From Oscillospiraceae bacterium (GTDB taxonomy: Bacteria > Bacillota > Clostridia > Oscillospirales > Ruminococcaceae): a DNA stretch of 42,827 nucleotides. The DNA lies in NCBI GenBank assembly GCA_017460835.1, contig JAFUAD010000035.1:1-42827 (forward strand). Reading direction: 5' to 3'. Position 1 is the stretch's first letter. The number at the start of each line of letters is the position of its first letter. The translations under genes and the position numbers were made by a program. The notes under the pieces are model-generated. The model was given only the letters and a program-made list of their open reading frames with translations. It was not told the origin of the DNA and did no database searches. Positions 1 through 7,870 of the stretch are shown here, in pieces.

Positions 1-286
1 CCTTCATCAGGCCGATCGTGCCGATCGAGATCAGATCGTCCAGTGTGACATTCGGCGACTCAAATTTCTTTGCGATGTAAACAACCAGACGCAGATTCCG
101 GACGATCAGCGTTTCCCGCGCACGGTCATCGCCCTGCGCCAGCGCGGCGAATGCCTGCTCCTCCTCAGCGCGCGTCAGGGGCGGGGGAAGCTGATCCGCA
201 CCGCCGAGATAGTGAACCTCCTCATCCCCTTGCAGACGCGACAGCGCGAGGCGGAGCGTCAGGAAGATTTGTGAAAACAGATTCAT
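1..286 (-). CDS. sigE: RNA polymerase sporulation sigma factor SigE, N-terminal part (runs off the window)
   Basis: Mother-cell sigma factor of early sporulation, made as inactive pro-sigma-E. Only the first 95 codons are inside the window. The start ATG (284-286) follows a GGAGGG ribosome site. The first ~28 residues form a hydrophobic, basic pro-sequence, followed by a conserved YLGG...LPPPLT block and the sigma region 2 signature RNLRLVVYIAKKFE...DDLISIGTIGLMK, all characteristic of SigE. The pro-sequence is the known target of SpoIIGA, encoded 16 nt upstream, so the pair forms the spoIIG operon. Identification is strong; the C-terminal half cannot be seen. Confidence 0.93.
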   Translation of the reverse strand, partial: MNLFSQIFLTLRLALSRLQGDEEVHYLGGADQLPPPLTRAEEEQAFAALAQGDDRARETLIVRNLRLVVYIAKKFESPNVTLDDLISIGTIGLMK

Positions 287-302
287 AGTTTTCCCTCCGT
301 TA

Positions 303-1133
303 TCAGGATATGACACATGCCGGCACGATTGCGGGCGATGTGACGCCGGAATCCTCCGAAATCGCGATCAGCAGATCGACCGGGAATGCGGCAGAAGGCG
401 CATCGGCGCGGCAGAGCGTGACGGCATCGGGCTGAAACACCGGCAGAAGCCGCCGCCCTGTGACGGTCTGCACCGGCTGCATCCGGAAGCCCTTGCAGGA
501 GGCCGCCGCCGCGACGGGATCCGGGTATCCGGCGAGCCATGCCGCGAGCGCATTCGCCGTGCAGACCGCGACCGGCTTTCCGGTGAACAGATCGCGCAGG
601 GTGTTGCCGGTATCGGCGAGCGCGGGCAGGCTGATGCACTTGCCCTGAATCCGCATCTCAAGCCGGAAGCTGCGGCTCTGCTGCCTGTCACGGTGCCGCG
701 CACGGAATGCCGTCCATGCGGCGGCGGCAGCGGTTCCGAGCAGGAGCGTCAGCAGCGAAACATCCGCATATACGGCGGTGTTCTGCATGTAGAATCCGGC
801 CGGCTGCCGGAGCTGCGAGAGCAGAAACACCGCGCCGCAGAAGCTCAGGCTGACCGCCATCAGCAGGACGGTCTGCCGGATAAGGAGCCGGAGCGGACGG
901 ATGCCGAAGGCCGCGGCGCACATCGCCATCGCAAGAAGCAGCCGCATCAGGAGCGTCACGGGCAGCGGCATCGGCGGGAGCAGAATCACCAGTGAGCTGA
1001 CCGCGCCGAGCAGTGCCGCGAGCAGGCATCGCAGCCGCCGCAGCGGGACATGCGTCAGGGCGGCCGCCGCGTGCAGCAGGGCATAGTCCGCCCAGAGATT
1101 GGAAAGCAGCAGGACATCGAGATATATCACCAT
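303..1133 (-). CDS. spoIIGA: SpoIIGA, membrane aspartic protease that processes pro-sigma-E
   Basis: Mother-cell septal membrane protease that cleaves pro-sigma-E after a forespore signal. The N-terminal half is a run of hydrophobic helices beginning MVIYLDVLLLSN, the usual start of the family. The C-terminal half carries the catalytic motif ALADTGNTL, with the Asp near residue 174. I chose ATG 1131-1133 over an in-frame start at 1193 because family members begin at this motif; no strong ribosome site is visible before it. Length (276 aa) is slightly below the usual ~300 aa. It lies immediately upstream of its substrate gene sigE. A candidate Spo0A-type promoter lies just upstream. Confidence 0.9.
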   Translation of the reverse strand: MVIYLDVLLLSNLWADYALLHAAAALTHVPLRRLRCLLAALLGAVSSLVILLPPMPLPVTLLMRLLLAMAMCAAAFGIRPLRLLIRQTVLLMAVSLSFCGAVFLLSQLRQPAGFYMQNTAVYADVSLLTLLLGTAAAAAWTAFRARHRDRQQSRSFRLEMRIQGKCISLPALADTGNTLRDLFTGKPVAVCTANALAAWLAGYPDPVAAAASCKGFRMQPVQTVTGRRLLPVFQPDAVTLCRADAPSAAFPVDLLIAISEDSGVTSPAIVPACVIS

Positions 1134-1149
1134 ACCGATCACCGGTTTC

Positions 1150-1184
1150 AGTATAGCACAGCGCGCATGAAAAAGCTGTCGAGA
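1150..1184 (-). promoter_or_regulatory. Candidate spoIIG promoter with long spacer and 0A-box-like site
   Basis: On the minus strand a TATACT -10 (1150-1155) lies 17 nt before the spoIIGA start. TCGACA (1177-1182) sits 21 bp further upstream, and CTCGACA (1178-1184) matches the Spo0A box TTCGACA at 6 of 7 bases. An over-long spacer with a 0A box over the -35 is the known architecture of the Bacillus spoIIG promoter. Assignment is by analogy. Confidence 0.45.
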
Positions 1185-1221
1185 CCGGGACATGGCCCGA
1201 AATGTTTTGTCCGTGTGATGC

Positions 1222-1340
1222 TTGACAGGTTCCTTTCGCGGTTAATTACGTCGGCTTTGCTGCGCAAACATTGAGTCCTCAACCCCTGCTTAAGGGATCT
1301 TATAATCCCATAATAGATTCATCGCAAAGCGATTTTTTTT
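1222..1340 (+). ncRNA. Possible small RNA in the spoIIGA-rimI gap
   Basis: The plus strand has TTGACA at 1222-1227 and a weak AT-rich -10 region near 1242-1248. Downstream are a small GGGAT/ATCCC hairpin (about 1294-1309) and an ATCGC-AAA-GCGAT hairpin followed by eight T residues (1321-1340), which looks like an intrinsic terminator. No coding frame is visible and both neighbours lie on the other strand. The promoter is weak, so this is only a candidate. The rest of 1134-1389 holds only the spoIIGA promoter and the rimI terminator. Confidence 0.25.
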
Positions 1341-1348
1341 ACTTGAAG

Positions 1349-1382
1349 AAACGGCAGGAACAAGCGCTGTTCCTGCCGTTTT
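1349..1382 (-). terminator. Intrinsic terminator after rimI
   Basis: Perfect inverted repeat (arms 1349-1362 and 1368-1382, loop of 5) built on AACGGCAGGAACA / TGTTCCTGCCGTT, starting 8 nt beyond the rimI stop. The T-tract is short on both strands, so efficiency is uncertain. Confidence 0.7.
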
Positions 1383-1389
1383 CCGTTGA

Positions 1390-1827
1390 TTATTCCATGA
1401 GCGAAGCGGTCATCAGCACGGCGGCTTCCTCCGGCTTGCTGTAATAGCGCGGGCGGTATCCGCTCTGCACAAAGCCGAGCGATTCATAGAGCGCCCTTGC
1501 CGGGAGATTGCTCTCCCGCACCTCCAGATAGCACACCGTGCAGATGCCCTGCATCATCTCGCGGACGCTTGCCCAGAGTGCCCTTGCGAGCCCCTGCCGC
1601 CGGTATGCCTCCGCGACGCAGAGCGTGTTCAGCGTCAGCTCGTCCAGCACAAAATTGCAGTGAATGAACCCTGCCGCCTGCCCGTTTTTCATGCAGACAA
1701 ACCCGACCGACTGCGGATTATCCAGCTCCCGCCGGTAGATGTCCTCTGACCACGGCGTCGAAAAGCACTGCTTTGCAAGCTCCGCGACCGCGCGGATATT
1801 CTCTGCCGAGAACATCTCGATCTGCAT
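1390..1827 (-). CDS. rimI: Ribosomal-protein-alanine N-acetyltransferase (GNAT family)
   Basis: GNAT-fold acetyltransferase predicted to acetylate the N-terminal alanine of ribosomal protein S18. The acetyl-CoA binding motif RRQGLARAL sits mid-protein, and the C-terminal block LEVRESNLPARALYESLGF is typical of RimI. The start at 1825-1827 is chosen because AAAGGG lies about 6 nt before it; two in-frame ATGs further upstream (1842, 1845) lie inside polA. With this start the gene is 145 aa and its ATG lies 1 bp beyond the polA stop codon, so it is probably translated from the polA message. Other GNAT substrates cannot be excluded. Confidence 0.82.
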   Translation of the reverse strand: MQIEMFSAENIRAVAELAKQCFSTPWSEDIYRRELDNPQSVGFVCMKNGQAAGFIHCNFVLDELTLNTLCVAEAYRRQGLARALWASVREMMQGICTVCYLEVRESNLPARALYESLGFVQSGYRPRYYSKPEEAAVLMTASLME

Positions 1828-1828
1828 A

Positions 1829-4372
1829 TCAGCCCTTTGCATCATACCAGCTCGTGCCCTCCTGCACCTCCGCCGTCAGCGGGACGGAAAGCTGGCACGC
1901 CTGCTCCATCTCCGTGTGCAGGATCTCCGCGGCCTGCTTTGCTGCCGCTTCCGGCGCCTCGACGATCAGCTCGTCGTGAATCTGCAAAATGAGCTTTGCC
2001 GACGGCACCTCGTCTCGCAGCCTGCGCCAGACTCTGACCATTGCGGTTTTGATGATATCGGCGGCGGTGCCCTGAACCGGCGTGTTCATCGCGATTCTTC
2101 TGCCTGCCGCCTGCACGACCTTGTTGCTCATCCGCAGCTCCGGCACGAAGCGCTTTCTGCCAAAGAGCGTCGTCACATAGCCGGTTTCCTTTGCGCGGGC
2201 AACCGTGTCGTTCATGAACTGCTCGACGCGCGGGAAGGAGTGCAGATAATCCTTGATATAGCGGTCTGCCTTCGCGACGGATACGCCGATATCCTTTGAG
2301 AGCGAGAATGCGCCGATGCCGTACAGAATGCCGAAATTGACCGCCTTTGCAGCGCTTCGCATCTCCTTTGTCACCATATCCTCCGGCATATTGAACACCT
2401 GCGCGGCGGTCGTCCGGTGGATATCGCGGTTCTCCGCAAAGGTGCGCCGCATGTTCTCATCCCCGCAGAGATGCGCGACCAGCCGCAGCTCGATCTGGGA
2501 GTAATCGGCGTCGAGCAGGAGATTTCCCTCCTCAGCGATAAAGAATTTCCGCATTTCGCGCCCAAGCGGCGTCCGAACCGGGATATTCTGCAAATTCGGT
2601 TCCGTCGAGGAGATTCTGCCGGTGCGGGTTTCGGTCTGCTTGAAGCAGGTGTGGATTCTCCCGTCCGGCGCGACGGTTTTCAGCAGCCCCTCGACATAGG
2701 TCGAATTGAGCTTGGTGAGCTGCCGGTATTGCAGGATCAGATCGACAATCGGATGCTGCCCGCGCAGCCCCTCGAGCACCTCGGCATTGGTAGACCAGCC
2801 GGTTTTGGTTTTCTTTCCGGCGGGCAGCGCCAGCTCCTCAAAGAGAATCACCCCGAGCTGCTTTGGCGAGAGAATGTTGAATTCATGCCCCGCATATTCA
2901 TAGATTCTGCTTTGCAGCCCGGCAATTTCGGTTTCGAGCATCTCCCCGAACCGCCGCACGCCGTCTGCATCGACGCGCACGCCGGTGTGCTCCATGTCCG
3001 CGAGCACCTCAACAAGCGGCAGCTCGATCTCCCGCAGCAGCGTCTCCATGCCCTGCTCCGTCACCTGCTGCTCCAGATATGCCGAAAGTGCCGGTAATAC
3101 GGCGATATCCGCAAATTCTCCCGCTTCCTCCGGATAGGGCAGCTTTGCCTCGGCCGCGAGCGTCCGGATGGCATAATCGGTTGCGGAGGGGTTCAGCAGA
3201 TACGCGCAGATCACCGCGTCCAGCGTCAGGTTGTGCAGCGTATCGCCCTCGTTCATGCACATCCGGTAAACGGGCTTCGCATCGAAGGTGCGCTTCGGCG
3301 CATCGCTGCGCAGAAAGCGGGAAATCTGTGCGGCATCCGTGACAAGCCCCGCCTTCCCGTTCCACGCAAGCCGGAGCACATGCTCGCCGTACAGGAAATC
3401 GACCGGTTCCTTGCTCTGGCAGATTTCCTGTATCATTTCCGGCGTGATCTTCACGATTTCCGGCATTGCGAATGCCGCTTCGTTTTCGTTTTCCGCATCA
3501 GCGGGAAGCGCCGCCGCCTGCACATGCAGGCGCTCCATGAGCTTGTGCAGCTCCAGCTCGGTCAGCAGCGCGGAGAGCGTTTCCGTGTCCTGCTCCTTTC
3601 GCGCATAGTCCGCGGGATTCACCGAAACCGGCGCATCCGTGACGATCGTCGCGAGCCACTTGCTCTGCTTTGCATCCGCCTCGCCCGATTCGAGCTTCCG
3701 GCGGACAGCAGGCGTCAGCTTTGCATCGGGCAGTGCTTCATACAGCGCTTCAATGCTGCCGTACTCCTGAATCAGCGCCTTTGCGGTCTTTTCGCCGATG
3801 CCCGCTACGCCCTTGATGTTGTCGGAGCTGTCGCCCATCAGCGCTTTAAGGTCAATCAGCCCTTTTGGCGCAAAGCCGTAATCCTCGCGGAATTTTTCCT
3901 CGGTATAGAGAATCGGCTCCTTGTTTGTCGCGAGCCGAACCGTAACATGCGCATTGATGAGTTGAAGATTGTCGCGGTCTCCGGTGAGAATCACGCAGTC
4001 GGCGCCGTCCCTTGCAGCCGCCGCAGAGAGTGTCCCGAGAATGTCGTCCGCCTCCCAGCCCGCGCAGGTCACAACCGCATAGCCCAGAGCCGCGAGAATC
4101 TGCTTGGTGTAGGGGAGCTGCATCGCAAGCTCCTCCGGCATGCCCTTGCGGTTCGCTTTATAGGAGGCGTCAGCCTTGTGCCGGAAGGTCGGCTCCTTGC
4201 GGTCAAATGCGACGATCAGCTCGTCCGGCTTTGTATCGTCTGCCGCCTTCAGCAGAATGTTGAAAAAGCCGTAGATCGCATTGGTGAAGATGCCCTTGCG
4301 GTTCGAGAGCGGCTTGACGCCGTAATATGCACGGTTGAGAATGCTGTTTCCGTCAACAATCAGATATTTCAT
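1829..4372 (-). CDS. polA: DNA polymerase I
   Basis: Repair polymerase that removes RNA primers and fills gaps. The N-terminal 5' nuclease domain shows DGNSILNRAYYG, GWEADDILG, ILTGDRDNLQLI and GDSSDNIKGVAGIGEKTA. The C-terminal polymerase domain shows the DYSQIELRLVAHL motif A and LQIHDELIVE motif C. The middle 3'-5' exonuclease-like region lacks the acidic D-x-E proofreading motif, as in many Gram-positive PolA enzymes. The ATG at 4370-4372 is preferred over an in-frame GTG at 4381 because AAAGGG lies 8 nt upstream. Length 847 aa is normal. It has its own candidate promoter and reads into rimI. Confidence 0.97.
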   Translation of the reverse strand: MKYLIVDGNSILNRAYYGVKPLSNRKGIFTNAIYGFFNILLKAADDTKPDELIVAFDRKEPTFRHKADASYKANRKGMPEELAMQLPYTKQILAALGYAVVTCAGWEADDILGTLSAAAARDGADCVILTGDRDNLQLINAHVTVRLATNKEPILYTEEKFREDYGFAPKGLIDLKALMGDSSDNIKGVAGIGEKTAKALIQEYGSIEALYEALPDAKLTPAVRRKLESGEADAKQSKWLATIVTDAPVSVNPADYARKEQDTETLSALLTELELHKLMERLHVQAAALPADAENENEAAFAMPEIVKITPEMIQEICQSKEPVDFLYGEHVLRLAWNGKAGLVTDAAQISRFLRSDAPKRTFDAKPVYRMCMNEGDTLHNLTLDAVICAYLLNPSATDYAIRTLAAEAKLPYPEEAGEFADIAVLPALSAYLEQQVTEQGMETLLREIELPLVEVLADMEHTGVRVDADGVRRFGEMLETEIAGLQSRIYEYAGHEFNILSPKQLGVILFEELALPAGKKTKTGWSTNAEVLEGLRGQHPIVDLILQYRQLTKLNSTYVEGLLKTVAPDGRIHTCFKQTETRTGRISSTEPNLQNIPVRTPLGREMRKFFIAEEGNLLLDADYSQIELRLVAHLCGDENMRRTFAENRDIHRTTAAQVFNMPEDMVTKEMRSAAKAVNFGILYGIGAFSLSKDIGVSVAKADRYIKDYLHSFPRVEQFMNDTVARAKETGYVTTLFGRKRFVPELRMSNKVVQAAGRRIAMNTPVQGTAADIIKTAMVRVWRRLRDEVPSAKLILQIHDELIVEAPEAAAKQAAEILHTEMEQACQLSVPLTAEVQEGTSWYDAKG

Positions 4373-4403
4373 AGCAATCACCCTTTCCGGTTTTCCTGCT
4401 TCT

Positions 4404-4433
4404 ATTGTACCATGAAAGGGGCGGTTTCGTCAA
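4404..4433 (-). promoter_or_regulatory. Candidate sigma-A promoter for polA-rimI
   Basis: Minus-strand TTGACG (4428-4433), 18-bp spacer, TACAAT (4404-4409) with a TG extended -10 element. It begins 3 bp past the sigF stop codon and ends about 30 nt before the polA start, which would uncouple polA from the sporulation operon. Confidence 0.75.
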
Positions 4434-4435
4434 GC

Positions 4436-5101
4436 TCACTGCATCAGTGCATTACGCAGAAACAGCAGGATTTTTTTCTCGCGGCGCGAAACCTGAACCT
4501 GCGTCATGTTCAGCAGCTTTGCGGCCTCTGTCTGTGTCATGCACCGCTCATAGCGCAGCGCAATGAGCCTGCGGTCGGCATCGCTGAGCAGCGAGAGCAC
4601 CTGCTGCAAGGCGAGATGCTCCTGCAAGGCATTTTCGGGGGAGGGGACCGGCACATCGAGCACCGTGTCGCCGTCCTCCGATTCGGCGGTCAGCGACATG
4701 ACCGGCTGCGCGGCACAAAGTGCCTCTGCGGCATCCGATTCGGAAATACCGAGCTCCGCCGCGACCTCGCGGACGGTCGGCTCTCTGCCGTTTTGCTGCC
4801 GGAGCCGCTCGGCGGCGCGGGCTGCCTGCTGTGCGACGCTTCGCAGCCGCCTTCCGATATGCACACTGCCGCCCTCGCGGAACAGCCGCTTGATCTCGCC
4901 GATGATGACCGGCACCGCGTAGGTCGAGAAGCACACGCCGCGCCCGGGGTCAAATGCATTTGCCGCCTTGACCAGCCCCATGCAGCCCGCGGAATACAGC
5001 TCCTCATATTCGATGCCGCGCTCGCGGAACCGGTTTGCGCAGAGATGCACCAGACCGAGGTGCTCCTCCGCCGCAATCGGCGCGGAATCATTCTGCGCCA
5101 T
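4436..5101 (-). CDS. sigF: Forespore sigma factor SigF
   Basis: First forespore-specific sigma factor of sporulation. Residues ~12-90 show sigma-70 region 2 (EEHLGLVHLCANRF, ELYSAGCMGLVKA, FSTYAVPVIIGEIKR). Region 3 follows, and region 4 has a helix-turn-helix near residues 180-210 (QTEAAKLLNMTQVQVSRREKK). At 221 aa it is slightly short for the SigF/SigG group. It is the last gene of a three-gene spoIIA operon, which separates it from SigG. Its ATG overlaps the spoIIAB stop by 14 nt, implying coupled translation and a fixed ratio with its inhibitor. Confidence 0.93.
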   Translation of the reverse strand: MAQNDSAPIAAEEHLGLVHLCANRFRERGIEYEELYSAGCMGLVKAANAFDPGRGVCFSTYAVPVIIGEIKRLFREGGSVHIGRRLRSVAQQAARAAERLRQQNGREPTVREVAAELGISESDAAEALCAAQPVMSLTAESEDGDTVLDVPVPSPENALQEHLALQQVLSLLSDADRRLIALRYERCMTQTEAAKLLNMTQVQVSRREKKILLFLRNALMQ

Positions 5102-5528
5102 GCTGCAATTTTTTCCGCATGGTCACGGTCGTGCCGCGGCCGGGCATGCTGCGGACGGCGAGACGGTCGGTAAAGCTCTGCATGACCGTAAACCCGAGAC
5201 CGGCGCGCTCCTCGGCGGGGGCGCTCGAAAAGAGCGGCTGCATCGCCTGCTCGATATCGGCAATGCCGCAGCCCTTGTCCGTGATGCGGATGTAGATGAC
5301 ATTGCCCGGCAGCAGGCGGACGGTCACGGCGATCAGCCCGGGCTCGTCATTGCGGTAGGCATGGACAATGCTGTTCGTGACCGCCTCGGAAACGGCGGTG
5401 CGGAGATCGGCAAGCTCCTCGACGGTGGGGTCGAGCTGCGCGGCAAAGGCGCAGACCATCGTCCGCGCAAAGCCCTCGTTCTCTGAGCGCGCCGGAAAGG
5501 TACATTTCAGTTCATTGAGCGTATTCAT
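5088..5528 (-). CDS. spoIIAB: Anti-sigma-F factor / serine kinase SpoIIAB
   Basis: Binds and inhibits SigF and phosphorylates SpoIIAA; the ATP/ADP state and SpoIIAA decide its partner. It is a GHKL-fold kinase: N-box EAVTNSIVHAY near residue 48, a DKGCGI G1 box, and a glycine-rich lid and G2 box around AGLGFTVMQSF. Length 146 aa equals the family norm. The start lies within spoIIAA (17-nt overlap) and is preceded by GAAAGGAG. Its position between spoIIAA and sigF confirms the assignment. Confidence 0.95.
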   Translation of the reverse strand: MNTLNELKCTFPARSENEGFARTMVCAFAAQLDPTVEELADLRTAVSEAVTNSIVHAYRNDEPGLIAVTVRLLPGNVIYIRITDKGCGIADIEQAMQPLFSSAPAEERAGLGFTVMQSFTDRLAVRSMPGRGTTVTMRKKLQHGAE

Positions 5529-5856
5529 GTTCCGGCTCCTTTCCGTTCACGGTTTCGCGGATGACCGCGAGCCTGTCCGCGCCGGACAGCCGCAGAACCT
5601 TGCTGATCTGCTGTGAGGGGTTGTGAATTTCCAGCGCGCCGCCTGTTTCCTCCAGCAGGCGCGATCTGCCCATAATCAGCCCGATGCCGGAGCTGTCCAT
5701 GAAGGTCACATGCCGGAAATCCAGTACAAGCGTCTGCGGGAGCTGCTCGCGCACCGCGAAATCAATCGCCTCGCGAATCTCCTTTGCATGGTGGTGGTCG
5801 AGCTCGCCGCTGAGCATGGCGGTGAGCTTTTTCGGTTCTTCTTTCAGTTCTACCAT
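5512..5856 (-). CDS. spoIIAA: Anti-anti-sigma factor SpoIIAA
   Basis: STAS-domain protein that, when dephosphorylated, frees SigF by binding SpoIIAB. The phosphorylatable serine lies in the conserved FMDSSGIGLIMGR motif (residues 52-64). Length 114 aa is normal for the family. It is the first gene of the operon. A GAAAGGA ribosome site precedes the ATG at a slightly long spacing. A TACAAT -10-like box lies at 5891-5896 with no good -35, which would fit a regulated (Spo0A or SigH) promoter, but no clear 0A box was found. Confidence 0.94.
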   Translation of the reverse strand: MVELKEEPKKLTAMLSGELDHHHAKEIREAIDFAVREQLPQTLVLDFRHVTFMDSSGIGLIMGRSRLLEETGGALEIHNPSQQISKVLRLSGADRLAVIRETVNGKEPEHEYAQ

Positions 5857-5961
5857 AGCGCTTTGCGTCCTTTCTTTTTGTGGTGATTTTATTGTACCGC
5901 AAAATATATGCGAAATCGGTCGGAAACGGACGGGCGTTCCGGGAGAATGAAGCGTGCGGTT

Positions 5962-5988
5962 TCACATATTCATCACAAAAACATCACA
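5962..5988 (+). repeat. Three TCACA direct repeats with 11-bp period
   Basis: TCACA occurs at 5962, 5973 and 5984 with exact 11-bp spacing, in the 246-bp divergent gap between spoIIAA and the zinc-ribbon gene at 6103. Helically phased direct repeats are typical of OmpR/PhoB-family response-regulator sites. A TTACAC (5991-5996) and AT-rich -10-like sequences follow on the plus strand, but no strong promoter. An ACACT/AGTGT inverted repeat lies at about 5993-6009. Confidence 0.4.
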
Positions 5989-6102
5989 AATTACACTTAT
6001 CCATAGTGTATTATAAAAATATACATTTATATTATTCAACGCGCAGATTTTTTGTACTGATTTATTACTTTGTGTAGAAACCGAACCAAAAGGAGGGAAA
6101 CA

Positions 6103-7032
6103 ATGCCGTTTTGTGTAAACTGCGGGAAAGAATATAAAAGAGGGTATAAATTCTGCAATGACTGCGGCGCGGCGCTGCCGCAGAGTGAGGAGCAGCCGGC
6201 ACAGCGTTCTGCGCCGAATCAGGCACCTGCTCCCGTGCAGGCACCGTCCTTTACATGGGGCGCTGCGCAGAATCAGCCGGCTGTACCCGCACAGGCGCCC
6301 GTCCGGAATCAGCCGCCTGCTCCGGCAGTGAGTCAGCCGGTTTATCATCAGGCGCCGGTGCAGTCTGCTGCGCCTCCGTCCGCCGCTGCCGGAAGCAAAC
6401 CGTGGGAGCATGATACGCACACGGCATCCTACGGGGCGGTGAGAAATGCTCCTGATTCTCCGGGCGGCACGCCGGAGCAGGCGGCCAAACCGACGGTTTT
6501 CCGCCTTTCCCCGGAGGGGCAGAACAGTATCAACAGAATTCCGATCGGTAATACTTTTCTCATTGTGATTGGAATACTTCTCATATTATGGGTTAACAGT
6601 AAAATAAAAGAGCATACAGATTTGTATTATGAATTTATAGGAGAAGTTAATCCGATTCCTTATTATAAAATCGTTCGGATTGCTTTTGTTTTCTTTATTA
6701 TTGACGGTGCATTGAATTTAATCGGTTATCTCGTGAATCGTGACGCATTGGAACAAACACGATGCGAAATCCGTGATAATGGGATCAGCATTTTTTATGT
6801 TACGAACACCTGCGGAATATACAGCAGACATTTCGTAGAATTGACATGGGCAAATATTTTCAGTGCGCAGGTCGCCGCGATCTTATCCTCCAATCAGCTT
6901 GCGCTTAGGTTCAGAGACCCGTATACCCTGAAAATGCGGGGTGCATTGCTGAAGATTGAAAATCCTCATGCCTGCGCGGATATCATCCGGCAGCGGGCAG
7001 GGCTTCAGTCCGATGGGAAAAGAGGCGCATGA
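6103..7032 (+). CDS. Zinc-ribbon membrane protein of unknown function (copy 1)
   Basis: Function not recognised. The 309-aa protein starts with a four-Cys zinc ribbon (C4, C7, C18, C21: FCVNCG...FCNDCG). A Pro/Gln/Ala-rich linker of about 125 residues follows. Then come two predicted membrane segments (about 150-167 and 185-207) and a C-terminal region of about 90 residues with the pattern W-x-NIF-x-AQV and a C-terminal IIRQRAGL, possibly a small PH-like fold. The start at 6103 is chosen because AGGAGGG precedes it and the zinc ribbon begins there; an upstream in-frame start at 6070 has no such support. The membrane half is AT-rich compared with the rest. It is followed 41 bp later by a paralogue. 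Confidence 0.85.
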   Translation: MPFCVNCGKEYKRGYKFCNDCGAALPQSEEQPAQRSAPNQAPAPVQAPSFTWGAAQNQPAVPAQAPVRNQPPAPAVSQPVYHQAPVQSAAPPSAAAGSKPWEHDTHTASYGAVRNAPDSPGGTPEQAAKPTVFRLSPEGQNSINRIPIGNTFLIVIGILLILWVNSKIKEHTDLYYEFIGEVNPIPYYKIVRIAFVFFIIDGALNLIGYLVNRDALEQTRCEIRDNGISIFYVTNTCGIYSRHFVELTWANIFSAQVAAILSSNQLALRFRDPYTLKMRGALLKIENPHACADIIRQRAGLQSDGKRGA

Positions 7033-7073
7033 GCGCGCTTGCAGACTGCCGAAACGACATAAGGAGGGTCACA

Positions 7074-7805
7074 ATGCCATTTTGCGTAAAATGCGGGAGA
7101 GAATATCAGCAGGGATATTACTTCTGTAATGTATGCGGAGCTGCGCTGCCGCAGACAGCGAATCAGTCCGGAGTGAATCAGACACCTGCTGCGCCGAATC
7201 AGATGCCGGTCTCCGTACCGAATCCGGCTCCTGCGCGGGTCAGTATGCCCGCTCAGGGCGGCGCGCCCGGACAGACGGCCGCGTCGGTTATACAGCAGCC
7301 GATTGTGTTTTGTAAGTCACAGGATGCTGTTAAGGAGGACAAGAGCCGGTATATCTCTCCAATCTTTTTTATGATTTTTGGCGCTGTCTTTGCCTCCGTG
7401 ATACTGATTTATATGAATGAATCATATTATTGGCCTCTGGCGCTGGAGAGAGGGAATACGACGGTGCAATTATTGTTCGGTTTGGGCGTAATATGTATCC
7501 TAGTCGTTATTTGGAATTTAGTAAAACTTTTGTATTATTTATCTCATAGAAACATTGTCGCGCAAACTCCGCGTGTGGAGCTTATCACTGCCGGAATGAA
7601 TGTATATTTTTGTCATTCGATATCAAGCAGTTTGTGTTCTTTGCAGATTCCTTGGCAAAATATCTTTTTGGCGCAGGTCGATGAACATTCAAGATTGTGG
7701 ATTAAATATCGGGAGTTAAATTCTTCTGAGATCGCCCAGAGATGCCTGATGATAGAAAATGCAAATGCCTGTGCAGCAATCATCCGACAGAAAGCCGGAC
7801 TGTAA
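7074..7805 (+). CDS. Zinc-ribbon membrane protein of unknown function (copy 2)
   Basis: Paralogue of the preceding gene, 243 aa. The N-terminal zinc ribbon (FCVKCG...FCNVCGAALPQ) is nearly identical. The Pro/Ala/Gln linker is shorter (about 27-92). Two membrane segments follow (about 94-114 and 132-156), and the C-terminal domain shares WQNIFLAQV and IIRQKAGL with copy 1. The ends are much better conserved than the middle, so this is an old tandem duplication. The start at 7074 is supported by AAGGAGGG. The pair is probably co-transcribed and ends at a strong terminator. No function is assigned. Confidence 0.85.
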   Translation: MPFCVKCGREYQQGYYFCNVCGAALPQTANQSGVNQTPAAPNQMPVSVPNPAPARVSMPAQGGAPGQTAASVIQQPIVFCKSQDAVKEDKSRYISPIFFMIFGAVFASVILIYMNESYYWPLALERGNTTVQLLFGLGVICILVVIWNLVKLLYYLSHRNIVAQTPRVELITAGMNVYFCHSISSSLCSLQIPWQNIFLAQVDEHSRLWIKYRELNSSEIAQRCLMIENANACAAIIRQKAGL

Positions 7806-7833
7806 TAGCAGATACATACTGAGAGTGAATGTG

Positions 7834-7864
7834 AAAAGGACGGGGCAATCCCCGTCCTTTTTTT
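7834..7864. terminator. Bidirectional intrinsic terminator
   Basis: Twelve-bp perfect stem AAAAGGACGGGG / CCCCGTCCTTTT with a CAAT loop, then further T residues on the plus strand and A residues upstream that serve the minus strand. It sits between the convergent zinc-ribbon pair and the P-type ATPase gene (stop at 7871). Confidence 0.93.
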
Positions 7865-7870
7865 ATAGTA

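Noticed and set aside
3233-5173. 646-codon plus-strand open frame opposite polA and sigF
   Set aside because: It is antisense to two well-conserved genes, spans their boundary, and is rich in Arg/His/Leu as expected from GC-biased third positions read backwards.
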